Shown here one piece after another: positions 18,829 to 28,900 of a DNA stretch of 64,000 nt. Position numbers and translations under genes: made by a program. The notes under the pieces are model-generated. The model worked only from the letters and a program-made list of their open reading frames with translations. It did no database searches and was not told the origin of the DNA. This DNA comes from Bacteroidota bacterium. GTDB taxonomy: Bacteria > Bacteroidota > Bacteroidia > Chitinophagales > BACL12. The DNA lies in contig JADKAC010000008.1 in assembly GCA_016715425.1 (NCBI GenBank), forward strand, positions 479,001 to 543,000, given 5' to 3'. Positions within the stretch are counted from its first letter, which is position 1. Each line of letters opens with the position of its first letter.

Positions 18829-20295
18829 ATGAAAAAAATCCTGCTTTACCTTTTTCTTTTCATTGGCAATTTTGTTTTCGCACAAAAAGATTATACAGTT
18901 GAATCCATACCCAACCCGAAAGATTCTCCGCCATACGGATATGTAAGTAATCCCGATGGCGTGTTAGATGATAATACTTTCGGACTCATTAATTCTTATA
19001 TCCGCAATTTGGAAGATTCAACAACTATTCAAATTGCAGTGGTAGTGGTGAATTCAATTGGTGATTTAGTACCAAGAGAATTTGCGACAGAACTTTTTCG
19101 GCATTGGGGAATAGGTCAGGCAGAAAATAATAATGGATTATTAATTCTGCTTGTAATTAATCAGCGGCGAATGGAGTTCGAAGTGGGTTATGGTTTGGAA
19201 GGAATTTTAACTGATGGAATCAGCAAGCGTATTCAAATGGAACACATGGTGCCTTATGCAAAAGAAGGTGATTACAATCAGGCTACTTTACAAGGAGTTT
19301 TTGAAGTTTCAAAAATGTTGGGCAATCCAAAATATCGTGAAGAAGTATATGCAGGAACTGACAGCAATGGTAATTATGCAAATTCATTAAGCAGACAAAA
19401 TATTGCAGTGCCTGTTGTAATAATTTTCTTTATTGTGTATGGACTTACTTTAATTATTAATTGGAAATCATCTACCAAAAATTTAAAAAAGAAACCCATT
19501 TATGTACAGCATTATTTCAATAGCAATTACAATAACACTAAAAACATTTTGATTGGAATTGGTTTGCCTGTAGCATTTATAGCATCACAAATGTCAACGG
19601 GTAATTTGCGTATAGCTGAGTTCTGGATTTTTATGTATTTGTTTATAATTTTTTTATTAGTCGAAAGAAGATTTCGCTTAAATAGTTATATTATTCATGA
19701 AACGGATAAACAAGAAGACGAACCTTATAAGAGCTATAATTATTTAGCACATTCGCATAGCAAAGGATGGTTTGCTGCGGTTGTCTTTTTTCCAATACCA
19801 TTTTTATTGTATTGGATATGGCATCGCTGGCAATTACGTTATTTGCGCAACATTGCGCCGGTGGATGCAGCAAGCGGATTACCTATGCAAAAACTTTCAG
19901 AAAAAGCAGATAATGCATTCCTGGAAAATTTTCAGTTGACAGAAGAGAAACTAAAATCAGTGGATTATGATGTGTGGCAAAGCAGTAAAAATGATAATGT
20001 AAAAATTATTCGCTACGAAAATTTTAGAAGTAAATACACTACTTGTTCTAATTGCAATGGTAAAACATTTAGTATGGAAAAAAATGAAACACTGCAAAGT
20101 GCAACGTATTCAAGTTCAGGTTTAGGAAGGAAAACATATGGTTGTAAGAATTGCAATCACACAGAAGAAAAAACCTATACGATACCAATGAAAGTACAAT
20201 CCAGCAGTTCATCATCCGGAGGAAGTGGAGGTGGTGGCGGTGGAAGTTTTGGTGGCGGAAGTTCCGGTGGCGGCGGCGCAGGAAGTAGTTGGTAG
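18829..20295 (+). CDS. TPM domain protein, YgcG family
   Basis: Signal peptide MKKILLYLFLFIGNFVFAQ, then a TPM domain (about residues 25-165: VNPDGVLDDNTF-like start, RHWGIGQAENNNGLLILLV, EVGYGLEGILTDG). Two membrane segments follow near 185-205 and 240-275 and a third around 315-330. After these comes a zinc-ribbon-like segment with paired Cys (CSNCNGKTF and CKNCNHTEE). The tail is almost pure Gly and Ser ending in AGSSW, typical of YgcG proteins. The TPM domain has been linked to phosphatase activity and photosystem repair in plants, but the bacterial role is uncertain. The start at ATG 18829 is preferred over the TTG at 18823. Both flanks are heptamer-repeat spacers. Confidence 0.9.
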   Translation: MKKILLYLFLFIGNFVFAQKDYTVESIPNPKDSPPYGYVSNPDGVLDDNTFGLINSYIRNLEDSTTIQIAVVVVNSIGDLVPREFATELFRHWGIGQAENNNGLLILLVINQRRMEFEVGYGLEGILTDGISKRIQMEHMVPYAKEGDYNQATLQGVFEVSKMLGNPKYREEVYAGTDSNGNYANSLSRQNIAVPVVIIFFIVYGLTLIINWKSSTKNLKKKPIYVQHYFNSNYNNTKNILIGIGLPVAFIASQMSTGNLRIAEFWIFMYLFIIFLLVERRFRLNSYIIHETDKQEDEPYKSYNYLAHSHSKGWFAAVVFFPIPFLLYWIWHRWQLRYLRNIAPVDAASGLPMQKLSEKADNAFLENFQLTEEKLKSVDYDVWQSSKNDNVKIIRYENFRSKYTTCSNCNGKTFSMEKNETLQSATYSSSGLGRKTYGCKNCNHTEEKTYTIPMKVQSSSSSSGGSGGGGGGSFGGGSSGGGGAGSSW

Positions 20296-20445
20296 AAAAA
20301 ACAATTGACAATGGATAGTTGACAATGGACAATGAAAAAAAACTGATCACAGATTTTTTTTTCATTTACCATTTACCATTTATAATTTACCATTGTATTT
20401 TGCCTATTGCAAATTGCGTATTATTTTTTCACCATTCACCATTCA
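20296..20445 (+). repeat. heptad-phased imperfect inverted repeat
   Basis: The left arm (20301-20332) carries CAATTGACAATGGATAG then TTGACAATGGACAATG. An A8 tract, the core CTGATCACAG and a T9 tract follow. The right arm (20362-20396) carries CATTTACCATTTACC then CATTTATAATTTACC. In sevens, the reverse complement of the left arm lines up with the right arm with few substitutions. The spacer lies between the convergent TPM and MscS genes and could act as a bidirectional terminator. Confidence 0.7.
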
Positions 20446-21264
20446 CTACTTATTATTAAATACCTGCACATTTCTTTGCGGAATAGGATTAGTGATATTT
20501 TCTTTATCAAATTCTTTTTTTACCTGTTCTATCATTGCAAAATTTAAATCCCAGTAATTTTCATTAACTGCCCATACTCTTAATTTTAAATTTACAGAGC
20601 TGTCTGCTAATTCTTCCACCAGAATTGCAGGTGCAGGATCTTTTAAAATTCTTTCATCTGCATTCACTACTCTCTGCAAAATATTTTTTGCATGATCAAT
20701 ATCTACGTTGTAACCAATTCTGAAAGCAAGGTCAAGACGACGGGTGGGTTCTACGGAATAATTTTTTATTGAGTTATTGGAGACTTGTGCATTTGGAATT
20801 ACTACCACCTGATTCTCGGGTGTTAAAATAGTGGTGTAAAATATTTTTATTTCTTTTACAGTTCCGCTGAAATTATTCACTTCAATAAAATCATCCACCT
20901 TAAATGGTTTTAATAATAATATCAAAACACCACCGGCAAAATTTGCAAGACTACCCTGTAATGCTAATCCAATTGCTAAACCTGCAGCACCAATTATAGC
21001 AATGAATGAAGTAGTCTCTACACCAATCATTGATATTACACTAATGATTAACATCACTTTTAATAATGCGCTCATCAAGGTTCTGAGGAATGGTCGTAAT
21101 GACGCATCCACATCTCTTGCTTGCATTATTTTATCAATACTTTTTACTAAAAATCTGATAAGCCATAATCCAACGATGAGAGTAACAATTGCTAGAATAA
21201 ACTTTGGAGTATATTCTACTAATGCCGCAATAATCCAGGTTTTTAATTCATTAATATCATTCAT
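20446..21264 (-). CDS. small-conductance mechanosensitive channel, MscS family
   Basis: Pressure-gated channel of 272 residues. Three N-terminal membrane helices (about 15-110) include the pore-lining TM3-like stretch AAGLAIGLALQGSLANFAGGVLIL, here rich in Gly and Ala as expected. A beta domain (PFKVDDFIEV, TVKEIKIFYTTILTPENQ, IPNAQVSNNSIKNYS) and an alpha/beta C-terminal part follow. It releases solutes on hypo-osmotic shock. The length is close to E. coli MscS (286). It is the last gene of a minus-strand group with a second MscS upstream, separated from the preceding gene by a terminator-like hairpin. Confidence 0.95.
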   Translation of the reverse strand: MNDINELKTWIIAALVEYTPKFILAIVTLIVGLWLIRFLVKSIDKIMQARDVDASLRPFLRTLMSALLKVMLIISVISMIGVETTSFIAIIGAAGLAIGLALQGSLANFAGGVLILLLKPFKVDDFIEVNNFSGTVKEIKIFYTTILTPENQVVVIPNAQVSNNSIKNYSVEPTRRLDLAFRIGYNVDIDHAKNILQRVVNADERILKDPAPAILVEELADSSVNLKLRVWAVNENYWDLNFAMIEQVKKEFDKENITNPIPQRNVQVFNNK

Positions 21265-21284
21265 AAGTACAGTATTTTATTTGA

Positions 21285-21340
21285 GAGGTAAATAAAAAAT
21301 AATTGAAAGCCATCTCAATTTATGGCTTTCAATTATATAA
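21285..21340 (-). terminator. hairpin terminator behind the charged 88-residue gene
   Basis: AATTGAAAGCCAT (21301-21313) and ATGGCTTTCAATT (21322-21334) form a perfect 13-bp stem with an 8-base loop. Read on the minus strand it is followed by a T-rich run, as expected for a rho-independent terminator. Confidence 0.8.
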
Positions 21341-21371
21341 AGGTAAGTGAACAAAAGAAGGAATCCGAGTA

Positions 21372-21638
21372 TTACTTAGAATTGCTATCGGAAATATCTT
21401 TATACTTTTTATCCTTCAATACTCTGTCTTTTTTTATTTGAGGATCACGCTTTTCAGGAATGTTATCCTTGCCGTTATCCATAGTTTTATCTTCTTTAAT
21501 TTTATTAATTGAGTCGTCTTCCTTTTTTCCTTTGTTCTTAGCTTCTTCTATTTTTTTCTTCTTTACAGACTCAGTTACTTCTTCGTAATTTTCTTGTGAG
21601 GATTTTGGTTTTGTTGATTTACTTGTTTGCTTTTTCAT
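21372..21638 (-). CDS. small highly charged, disordered protein
   Basis: An 88-residue protein made mostly of Lys, Glu, Asp, Ser and Asn, with no hydrophobic segment and no Cys; it must be intrinsically disordered. Its start lies 11 bases below the stop of the 294-residue MscS gene on the same strand, so it is probably co-transcribed with that channel, and a strong terminator follows it. Function unknown. The A-rich sequence ahead of the ATG fits Bacteroidota initiation. A spurious ORF is possible, but the operon-like spacing and the terminator favour a real gene. Confidence 0.6.
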   Translation of the reverse strand: MKKQTSKSTKPKSSQENYEEVTESVKKKKIEEAKNKGKKEDDSINKIKEDKTMDNGKDNIPEKRDPQIKKDRVLKDKKYKDISDSNSK

Positions 21639-21649
21639 AATATTTAATT

Positions 21650-22534
21650 TTATTTTTCAATTGATTTAGCTGATGTGGTTAGGTTTGTTTCTTTATAATT
21701 TTTTAATTCCATTACGTTACCCGGCATATAGAAATTATTTTTTGCGAGTGCAGTTATACATGCATGCATTACCTCAGATTTGATTTTTGCTGCCGAATTA
21801 GTAGTATTAAATGTATCAATCCAGAATTGTACTATGAGGTTAATAGAACTTGTTCCCAAATCATCTAATAACACCAAAGGTTTTTTTTCATCTATCAACA
21901 CACCATCAATTTTGCTTACTGTTTCTTCCAATAGTTTAAATGCTTCTGATATACGATTGTCAAATTCAATTCCTATAATAAATTCTTGACGTAGAAAACC
22001 ATCAATAGTTAAATTGAACAATGGATTTTTAATAATTATTCCATTGGGTATATACACATCCTTGCCATCAAATGTTTTTACAATTGTTTCTCTGAGATTT
22101 AAGCCGATAATTTTTCCTTTCACAGAATTTGTTTCAATTATATCACCAATAGAAAATGGTCTTTTGAATGCCATTAAAATACCCGCTAAAAAATTCTCAC
22201 CAATATCTTTAAAAGCAAAACCTATAATAAATGCAGTAATACCTGCACCTGCTAAAATTTTAGAAGCGGCATCACCCAAACCAATAATACCAAGTACAAT
22301 CACCAATCCGAAAGTGATTACAATAAAACGAATGAACTGTCCTATGAAACTTGCAAGTAATGGATCTTTAGCTTTTTTCTTTACCCGCCGGTTGGTTAAT
22401 CTTTTTAATTGATGGGCAATAAAAAAAGTGAGTATAAGTATTACTATTCCCAACACTATTTGCGGAAACACCGCTGCAAGTGTATTGTAATATTCAAACA
22501 ATTGATTTTTTACTTTTATAATAAAGTCATTCAT
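21650..22534 (-). CDS. mechanosensitive ion channel family protein (MscS-like)
   Basis: Second MscS-type channel, 294 residues. N-terminal helices cover about 15-115; the pore-region stretch ILAGAGITAFIIGFAFKDIGENFLAGILM is followed by the beta domain (KRPFSIGDIIETNSVKGKIIGL, FDGKDVYIPNG) and a C-terminal alpha/beta domain. The tail after about 275 is polar. It differs enough from the neighbour at 20446 to be an old paralogue rather than a recent duplication. Together with the charged small gene it forms a probable osmotic-stress transcription unit on the minus strand. Confidence 0.94.
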   Translation of the reverse strand: MNDFIIKVKNQLFEYYNTLAAVFPQIVLGIVILILTFFIAHQLKRLTNRRVKKKAKDPLLASFIGQFIRFIVITFGLVIVLGIIGLGDAASKILAGAGITAFIIGFAFKDIGENFLAGILMAFKRPFSIGDIIETNSVKGKIIGLNLRETIVKTFDGKDVYIPNGIIIKNPLFNLTIDGFLRQEFIIGIEFDNRISEAFKLLEETVSKIDGVLIDEKKPLVLLDDLGTSSINLIVQFWIDTFNTTNSAAKIKSEVMHACITALAKNNFYMPGNVMELKNYKETNLTTSAKSIEK

Positions 22535-23097
22535 AGGTTAAACAGGTTGAATATTTAAAAATTAATTTATAAAATCATCTTACCCTTTTTGATGTGATAG
22601 TGATGACATTAAAAAGCTAAACAAAAAGTTTCTTCAATGGTTGACTTTGGCAGTTGACAATTGACAGTTGATAATGAAAAAAAACTGAGACCATTGATTT
22701 TGAACGTTGACTAAAAAACTTAGACTATTGGCTGTTGACTATTGAAAAAGTTTCGGGTTTCGGGTTTCAAGTTTTATGTTCCGAGTCAAATAAACTTCTT
22801 ATTGAGTAGTCATCATTGATTTTATTACCATTTACCATTTATAATTTACAATTGCATTTTGCTAATTGCATTTTTTGCCTATTGCTTATTGCTTATTCAC
22901 CATTCACCTTTAACTTCTGACTTTTAATCATTGACAAAAATATTTCGGGGTTCTAGTTTCAAAAATTCACAGCTTATTATTGATTACAGATTTTTTAATT
23001 GCATATCTAGCCTATTGCTTATTCACTATTCACCATTTACTATTCACTACTCACTACTATTCCTTTCCGTATTTTCGCCGTTTAGTAATAATTTATT
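22535..23097 (+). repeat. 563-bp gene-free spacer with heptamer repeats
   Basis: Between the divergent MscS gene and maeB. It holds the same words as the 18.4 and 20.3 kb spacers: GTTGACAATTGACAGTTGAT at about 22651-22672 followed by an A-tract, GTTTCGGGTTTC at about 22749, then ATTTACCATTTATAATTTAC at about 22830-22852 and CACCATTCACC words up to 23050. A -7-like TATTTTCG lies at 23070-23077, ahead of maeB. No gene is seen. Confidence 0.75.
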
Positions 23098-25380
23098 ATG
23101 GGAGAAAAACTTCGGAAAAAAGACGCATTAGAATATCATGAGTTAGGGCGGCCGGGTAAGATAGAAGTAGTGCCCACAAAATCAACCAAAACACAGCGTG
23201 ATTTATCATTAGCATACTCACCCGGAGTGGCTGTTCCTTGTTTGGAAATTGCAGAGGATAAAAGCAAAGTATTCAGATACACCGCCAAAGGAAATCTTGT
23301 TGCAGTAATTACAAATGGAACTGCGGTGTTGGGTTTGGGTGATATTGGTCCGGAAGCTTCAAAACCAGTAATGGAAGGGAAAGGATTACTCTTTAAAATT
23401 TATGCAGATATTGATGTATTTGATCTGGAATTAAATTGCACTGATATTGATGAATTTGTAAAAGTGGTTAAAGCATTAGAGCCTACCTTTGGAGGAATAA
23501 ATTTGGAAGACATTAAAGCACCTGAATGTTTTGAAATAGAACGTCGCCTGAAAGAAGAAATGAATATTCCGGTGATGCATGATGATCAACATGGCACTGC
23601 GGTAATTTCTTCTGCAGCCTTATTAAATGCATTGGAAATTGTAAAGAAAAAAATTGCGGATGTACAAATAGTTGTTTCCGGTGCCGGGGCATCAGCAATG
23701 AGTTGTGCAAATTTGTTTATTAAACTTGGTGCACAGCGAAAAAATATTGTGATGATTGATAGTCATGGAGTATTGCATCGCAATCGAGAACAAGAATTTG
23801 ATAAATATAAAATGCAATTTATTTCTGATAAAAATGTGCATACACTTACAGACGCAATTCAAGATGCAGATGTGTTTATCGGATTATCTAAAGGAGATAT
23901 TTTTACGCCAGAAATGTTGCTGAGTATGGCAAAAGATCCTATTGTGTTTGCATTGGCAAATCCGGATCCTGAAATTGAATATGAACTTGCCATTCAAACA
24001 AGAAGCGATGTGATAATGGCAACTGGCAGAAGTGATCATCCTAATCAGGTAAATAATGTATTGGGGTTTCCTTATATTTTTCGAGGAGCATTAGATGTGC
24101 AGGCAACGGGAATTAATGATGAAATGAAAATTGCCGCAGTAAAAGCACTTGCTGCATTGACAAAAGAAAATGTTCCTGAGTTTGTGAATATGGCTTACAA
24201 TGAAAAGAATATTCATTTTGGTCGAAATTATATAATTCCAAAACCGGTGGATCCACGCTTATTATCTACTGTGGCACCCGCAGTTGCAAAGGCAGCTATT
24301 GAAACAGGTGTTGCAAGAAAAATAATTACAGACTGGACAGCTTATGAAAATGAGTTGACATTAAGACTGGGTTTGGAAGACCAGTTAATTCGGGCCATTA
24401 CAAATAAAGCAAAGCAAAATCCTAAACGAGTTGTATTTGCAGATGCCGATAATTTTAAAATATTAAAAGCAGCACAGATTGTAAAAGATGAAGGAATTGC
24501 AAAGCCAATTTTACTCGGCAATCGTGAACGCATTCAACAAATTTGTATTGAAAATCAATTGGATCTGGAAGGTATTCCTATTATAGATTCACATCTTCCG
24601 GAGCAGGACGAAAAGCGATCTCAATACGGTGCAATACTCTTTGAAAAAAGAAAACGCAAAGGCCTGAATTATTATGAGGCTAAAAAGAAAATGCGGGAAC
24701 GCAATTACTTTGGGGCAATGATGGTGGAAAATGGTGAAGCAGATGCCTTTATCTCTGGATTGACAAGACAATATCCGGAAGCTATTCGACCTGCTCTTCA
24801 AATTATTGGAGCAGAGCCTGGAGTTAGCACTGTAGCTGGTATGTACATCATGCTTACAAAGCGAGGCCCGATATTTTTTGCAGACGCTACAGTTAATTTT
24901 CATCCGACTACGGAAGAGTTAGTAGCTATTGCTTTACTTACAGCGAATGCTGTCCGACAATTAAATATTCCTCCACGTATTGCATTTTTATCCTATTCAA
25001 ATTATGGCTCGGTAAAAAATGAAGAGACCTTGCGCATTCGAAAAGCAGTTGAAATTTTGAAAGAGCAATATCCGGGAATGGTGGTGGACGGTGAGATGCA
25101 AGCAAACCTTCCTTTCGACAATGATTTACTTAAAGAAAATTATCCTTTTAGCGAGTTGGTAGATAAAGGTGTAAATACTTTAATATTCCCCAGTTTAGAT
25201 GCAGCAAATATTTCTTATAAATTAGTTCAGATATTAGGCAACGCAGAAGCTATCGGACCAATCCTGTTAGGAATGCGTAAACCTGTTCATGTATTACAAT
25301 TAGGAAGTTCGGTGCGAGAAATAGTGAATATGGTTGCTATTGCCGTAACTGATGCACAAGTAAAATCCCAAATAAAATGA
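23098..25380 (+). CDS. maeB: bifunctional malic enzyme / phosphotransacetylase-like protein
   Basis: NADP-dependent malic enzyme that converts malate to pyruvate and CO2. Residues about 1-430 form the malic enzyme part (LSLAYSPGVAVPCLEI, NGTAVLGLGDIG, VMHDDQHGTAVISSAALLNAL, the Rossmann VVSGAGASAMSCANLF). Residues about 430-760 form a phosphate acetyltransferase-like domain that in MaeB homologues is regulatory rather than clearly catalytic. The length of 760 residues matches the family. Its stop overlaps the ruvA start by four bases (ATGA), so ruvA, and possibly sprA, are read from the same transcript. Confidence 0.96.
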   Translation: MGEKLRKKDALEYHELGRPGKIEVVPTKSTKTQRDLSLAYSPGVAVPCLEIAEDKSKVFRYTAKGNLVAVITNGTAVLGLGDIGPEASKPVMEGKGLLFKIYADIDVFDLELNCTDIDEFVKVVKALEPTFGGINLEDIKAPECFEIERRLKEEMNIPVMHDDQHGTAVISSAALLNALEIVKKKIADVQIVVSGAGASAMSCANLFIKLGAQRKNIVMIDSHGVLHRNREQEFDKYKMQFISDKNVHTLTDAIQDADVFIGLSKGDIFTPEMLLSMAKDPIVFALANPDPEIEYELAIQTRSDVIMATGRSDHPNQVNNVLGFPYIFRGALDVQATGINDEMKIAAVKALAALTKENVPEFVNMAYNEKNIHFGRNYIIPKPVDPRLLSTVAPAVAKAAIETGVARKIITDWTAYENELTLRLGLEDQLIRAITNKAKQNPKRVVFADADNFKILKAAQIVKDEGIAKPILLGNRERIQQICIENQLDLEGIPIIDSHLPEQDEKRSQYGAILFEKRKRKGLNYYEAKKKMRERNYFGAMMVENGEADAFISGLTRQYPEAIRPALQIIGAEPGVSTVAGMYIMLTKRGPIFFADATVNFHPTTEELVAIALLTANAVRQLNIPPRIAFLSYSNYGSVKNEETLRIRKAVEILKEQYPGMVVDGEMQANLPFDNDLLKENYPFSELVDKGVNTLIFPSLDAANISYKLVQILGNAEAIGPILLGMRKPVHVLQLGSSVREIVNMVAIAVTDAQVKSQIK

Positions 25381-25976
25381 TTGCTTATTTAAAAGGAAAG
25401 ATAATTTCTAAAAATCCGGCGTCGGTGATATTGGAAGTAAATGATGTAGGCTATTTTATAAATATCAGCTTGCATACATATACAGCAATTGCAGAAAAAA
25501 AATCATGTTTGCTGTATTGCTATCATTATCTTAAAGAAGATGGTCAAAGTAGAATTCCGGTATTGTATGGATTTTCGGAAGAAGCAGAGCGCAACATGTT
25601 CACTCATCTATTATCGGTGAATGGTGTGGGTGCTAACACAGCTCGCATGATGTTGTCCAGTATGAGTGTGAGTGAACTGGAACAGGCAATCCTGATAGAA
25701 AATGATAAGTTAATTCAAAGTATAAAAGGCGTGGGTCCAAAAACAGCAAAGAAGATAGTGATTGAATTAAAAGACAAAATTGGAAAGTCATCAATACCTA
25801 TTTCCGGAACATTTTCAGCATCTCACAATACACATAGAGATGAGGCGTTAAGTGCACTGGCCATGCTCGGCTTTAATCGCCAGGCTGCCGAAAAAGCTAT
25901 AGCTTTGGCGCTCCAAAGTAATAGTAGTATTGGTTCCTCCGAGGAATTGGTGAAAACAGCATTAAAAAATTTATAA
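25377..25976 (+). CDS. ruvA: Holliday junction branch migration protein RuvA
   Basis: RuvA binds four-way junctions and loads the RuvB motor. Seen: an N-terminal OB fold (MIAYLKGKIISKNPASVILE), two helix-hairpin-helix motifs (LLSVNGVGANTARMML, LIQSIKGVGPKTAKKIV) and a C-terminal three-helix domain (RDEALSALAMLGFNRQAAEKAI) that contacts RuvB. It has 199 residues, the normal length. The start overlaps the maeB stop by four bases and sprA begins 12 bases later. The ruvA-sprA adjacency is a known Bacteroidota arrangement. Confidence 0.97.
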   Translation: MIAYLKGKIISKNPASVILEVNDVGYFINISLHTYTAIAEKKSCLLYCYHYLKEDGQSRIPVLYGFSEEAERNMFTHLLSVNGVGANTARMMLSSMSVSELEQAILIENDKLIQSIKGVGPKTAKKIVIELKDKIGKSSIPISGTFSASHNTHRDEALSALAMLGFNRQAAEKAIALALQSNSSIGSSEELVKTALKNL

Positions 25977-25988
25977 ATATTATAGGTT

Positions 25989-28900
25989 TTGTCAGGAGAG
26001 AGACTTTTCCCTCATTTTATTCTCGCAGGTACTATGAGTGTTGCAGTATTCGCTTCATTTTTGAAGCAATCGCCAACACTAAATTTTAATACCTCAAATT
26101 CGCAGGGATTGCTTTCAGTAATGGCAGTGGACTCTACTGAAGATTCTTTGCAATATCCGATCACAGATCAATCTACAAGTGATTTCTTTTTTAATAATCC
26201 CAATGCATTTGATTTATCGTCACCTACAGGTATTGAATCTAATGTGGAATATGACCCTGAAACGGGTGAATATATATACATTGAAAAGATAGGCGATACC
26301 TATTATCGTGATCCGCAATATATTTCTTTCGAAGATTTTTTGGATGCGCAATTAAATAAGTCTTTAACAGACTATTGGATTGAGAGGTCGCAAGGTGCGG
26401 GCTTGCTGGATGGTGATGGTAGCATTCCAACACTTTATACTGGCAGCGAATTATTTGATAGAATGTTTGGTGGCAGTAATGTGGACATTCGGCCGCAGGG
26501 AAATATTGAATTGACCTTTGGTGCGAGTTTTCAAAATGTACAAAACCCTATTCTTACTGAAGATCAGCAGAAACAAGGAGGTTTTGATTTTGATATGGAC
26601 ATTAATGCCAATGTATTGGGTCAGATAGGTGAGAAATTAAAACTCACTTTTAACTATAATACTTCTGCCACCTTTGATTTTGAAAATCAGGTGAAATTAG
26701 AATACACCGGTTTTGAAGATGAGATTATTAAAAAGATTGAAGCCGGTAATGTGAGTCTGCCACTTACCACTCAATTAATTCCCGGAACACAAAGTTTATG
26801 GGGTATAAAAACGCAATTGCAATTTGGCCGGCTTACATGGACAAGTTTATTATCACAACAGCGATCTCAAACCCAAAGTATTCAAATTGAAGGAGGTGCC
26901 CAACGCCGGGAGTTTGAATTGAAAGCGGATCAATATGATGAGAACAGGCACTTCTTTATGGGCCATTATTTCAGAAATAATTATGAGCCATGGCTTTCTA
27001 CTCTGCCTTTTATTAATTCACCCATTAATATTACCCGTGTTGAAGTTTGGGTAACCAACAGAACAGGTGCCACTCAAGATACCCGTGATATTGTTGCCTT
27101 AGCAGACTTAGGTGAATCCGACTCCACCTATTGGAATCCCTCACGAGGTGGTACCATAAATATTCTTACGCCGGGAGGTGTGCCATCTAACTATGGGAAT
27201 GATTTATATCAGAAACTAAATTCTAATTCCAGTAACCGTAATCTGAACGATGTAGTAGCAATACTTTCTGACCCGGGTGGGCAATTCCGGATGCAGGCTG
27301 TGAGAGATTTTGAAAAAATTAGAATGCGGAAATTATTGCCGTCTGACTATACTGTGAACAATCAACTAGGTTATATTTCTGTTAACTCCACTCTCCAGCC
27401 AGACGATGTTCTGGCTGTTGCTATTGAATATACTTATCAAGGTGAAGTTTTTCAAGTGGGTGAATTTGCCAATAACCTGCCACCGGGAGTGGACTCCACC
27501 AATGTGATGTTCCTGAAAATGCTGAAGAGTACATCTGCTCAAACTGCTCTGCCAATTTGGGATTTGATGATGAAAAACGTTTACTCACTGGGAGCTTTTC
27601 AGGTGAGCAGTGCCGAATTTCAATTGGATGTTTTATATCAAGACCCGGGTGGTGGATTTAAAAGATATATTCCTGCACAAAACACTAATGTGAATGGAAC
27701 ACCCTTGATAAAACTGATGAATCTGGATCAGCTTAATACGAATAATGATCCCACACCGGATGGTATTTTTGACTTTGTGAACGGCGTAACAATCAACACC
27801 ACAAACGGTAGAGTTTACTTCCCTGTACTGGAACCGTTTGGCGCACACATGCGATCGGAGGAGGTGTTCGGCAGTGATATTGAAGCAGAAAAATATGCTT
27901 ACGATGAATTATATACTGAAACAAAAACCATTGCAGAACAATACCCGCAATACAACCGGTATTTCATAAAAGGAAGTTATAAAAGCAGTGTGAGTTCAGA
28001 AATATATCTCGGTGCATTTAACTTACCCCAAGGTTCTGTGACGGTTACAGCAGGTGGGCAATTACTTACTGAAAACTATGACTACACCATTGATTATTCA
28101 CTGGGACGATTGAAAATTATCAATGAATCCATTCTCAATTCCGGCTTGCCTATTAATGTTGCATTTGAAAATAATGCATTTTATGGATTTCAGGTGAAGT
28201 CTTTATTAGGTAACAGATTTGACTATTGGATTAACGACAACTTTACCCTTGGTGCCACATGGTTGCGCTTGTCTGAAAGACCTTATACTCAAAAAGTAAA
28301 TATTGGTGATGACCCCATTTCAAATACTATGTTGGGATTTGATATGAACCTCACCCAAGATGCGCCTTGGTTAACTCGTGGTTTAGATAAACTTCCTTTT
28401 TATACCACTAAAGAAACTTCCACAATTACTTTCGCCGGAGAAATTGCCAAATTTATTCCCGGCCATAGTGATGCAATTGGAAAGGGTGATGAAGGAACAA
28501 TTTATATTGATGACTTTGAAGGAAGCCGCAGTTCTTATGATTTGAAATTCCCCTTCTCCAGTTGGGTTTTAGGGAGTACTCCGCAAAATGGACTGGATGA
28601 AAATGGGCAGATATTATTTCCCGAATCTTTATTATTTGATACACTTGCCTATGGTTATAACCGGGCAAAACTTGCTTGGTACACATTAGATCCTTTATTT
28701 GTAAGGGAAGATAATTCGGCAAGACCAGCATATTTGACTGCGGATGATGTTTCCAATCACTATTTAGTAGAGATACAGCAGCAGGAAATATTCCCAGCCT
28801 CTGATGTTCAAATTACCGGATTAAGTACAATTTCCACTTTTGATATGTCTTATTATCCTTCGGAGAGAGGACAGTACAATTTTGAAACATCTGCCACCAC

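Noticed and set aside
18663..18902. Small coding gene upstream of the TPM gene
   Set aside because: It lies in repeat sequence and overlaps the TPM signal peptide in another frame.
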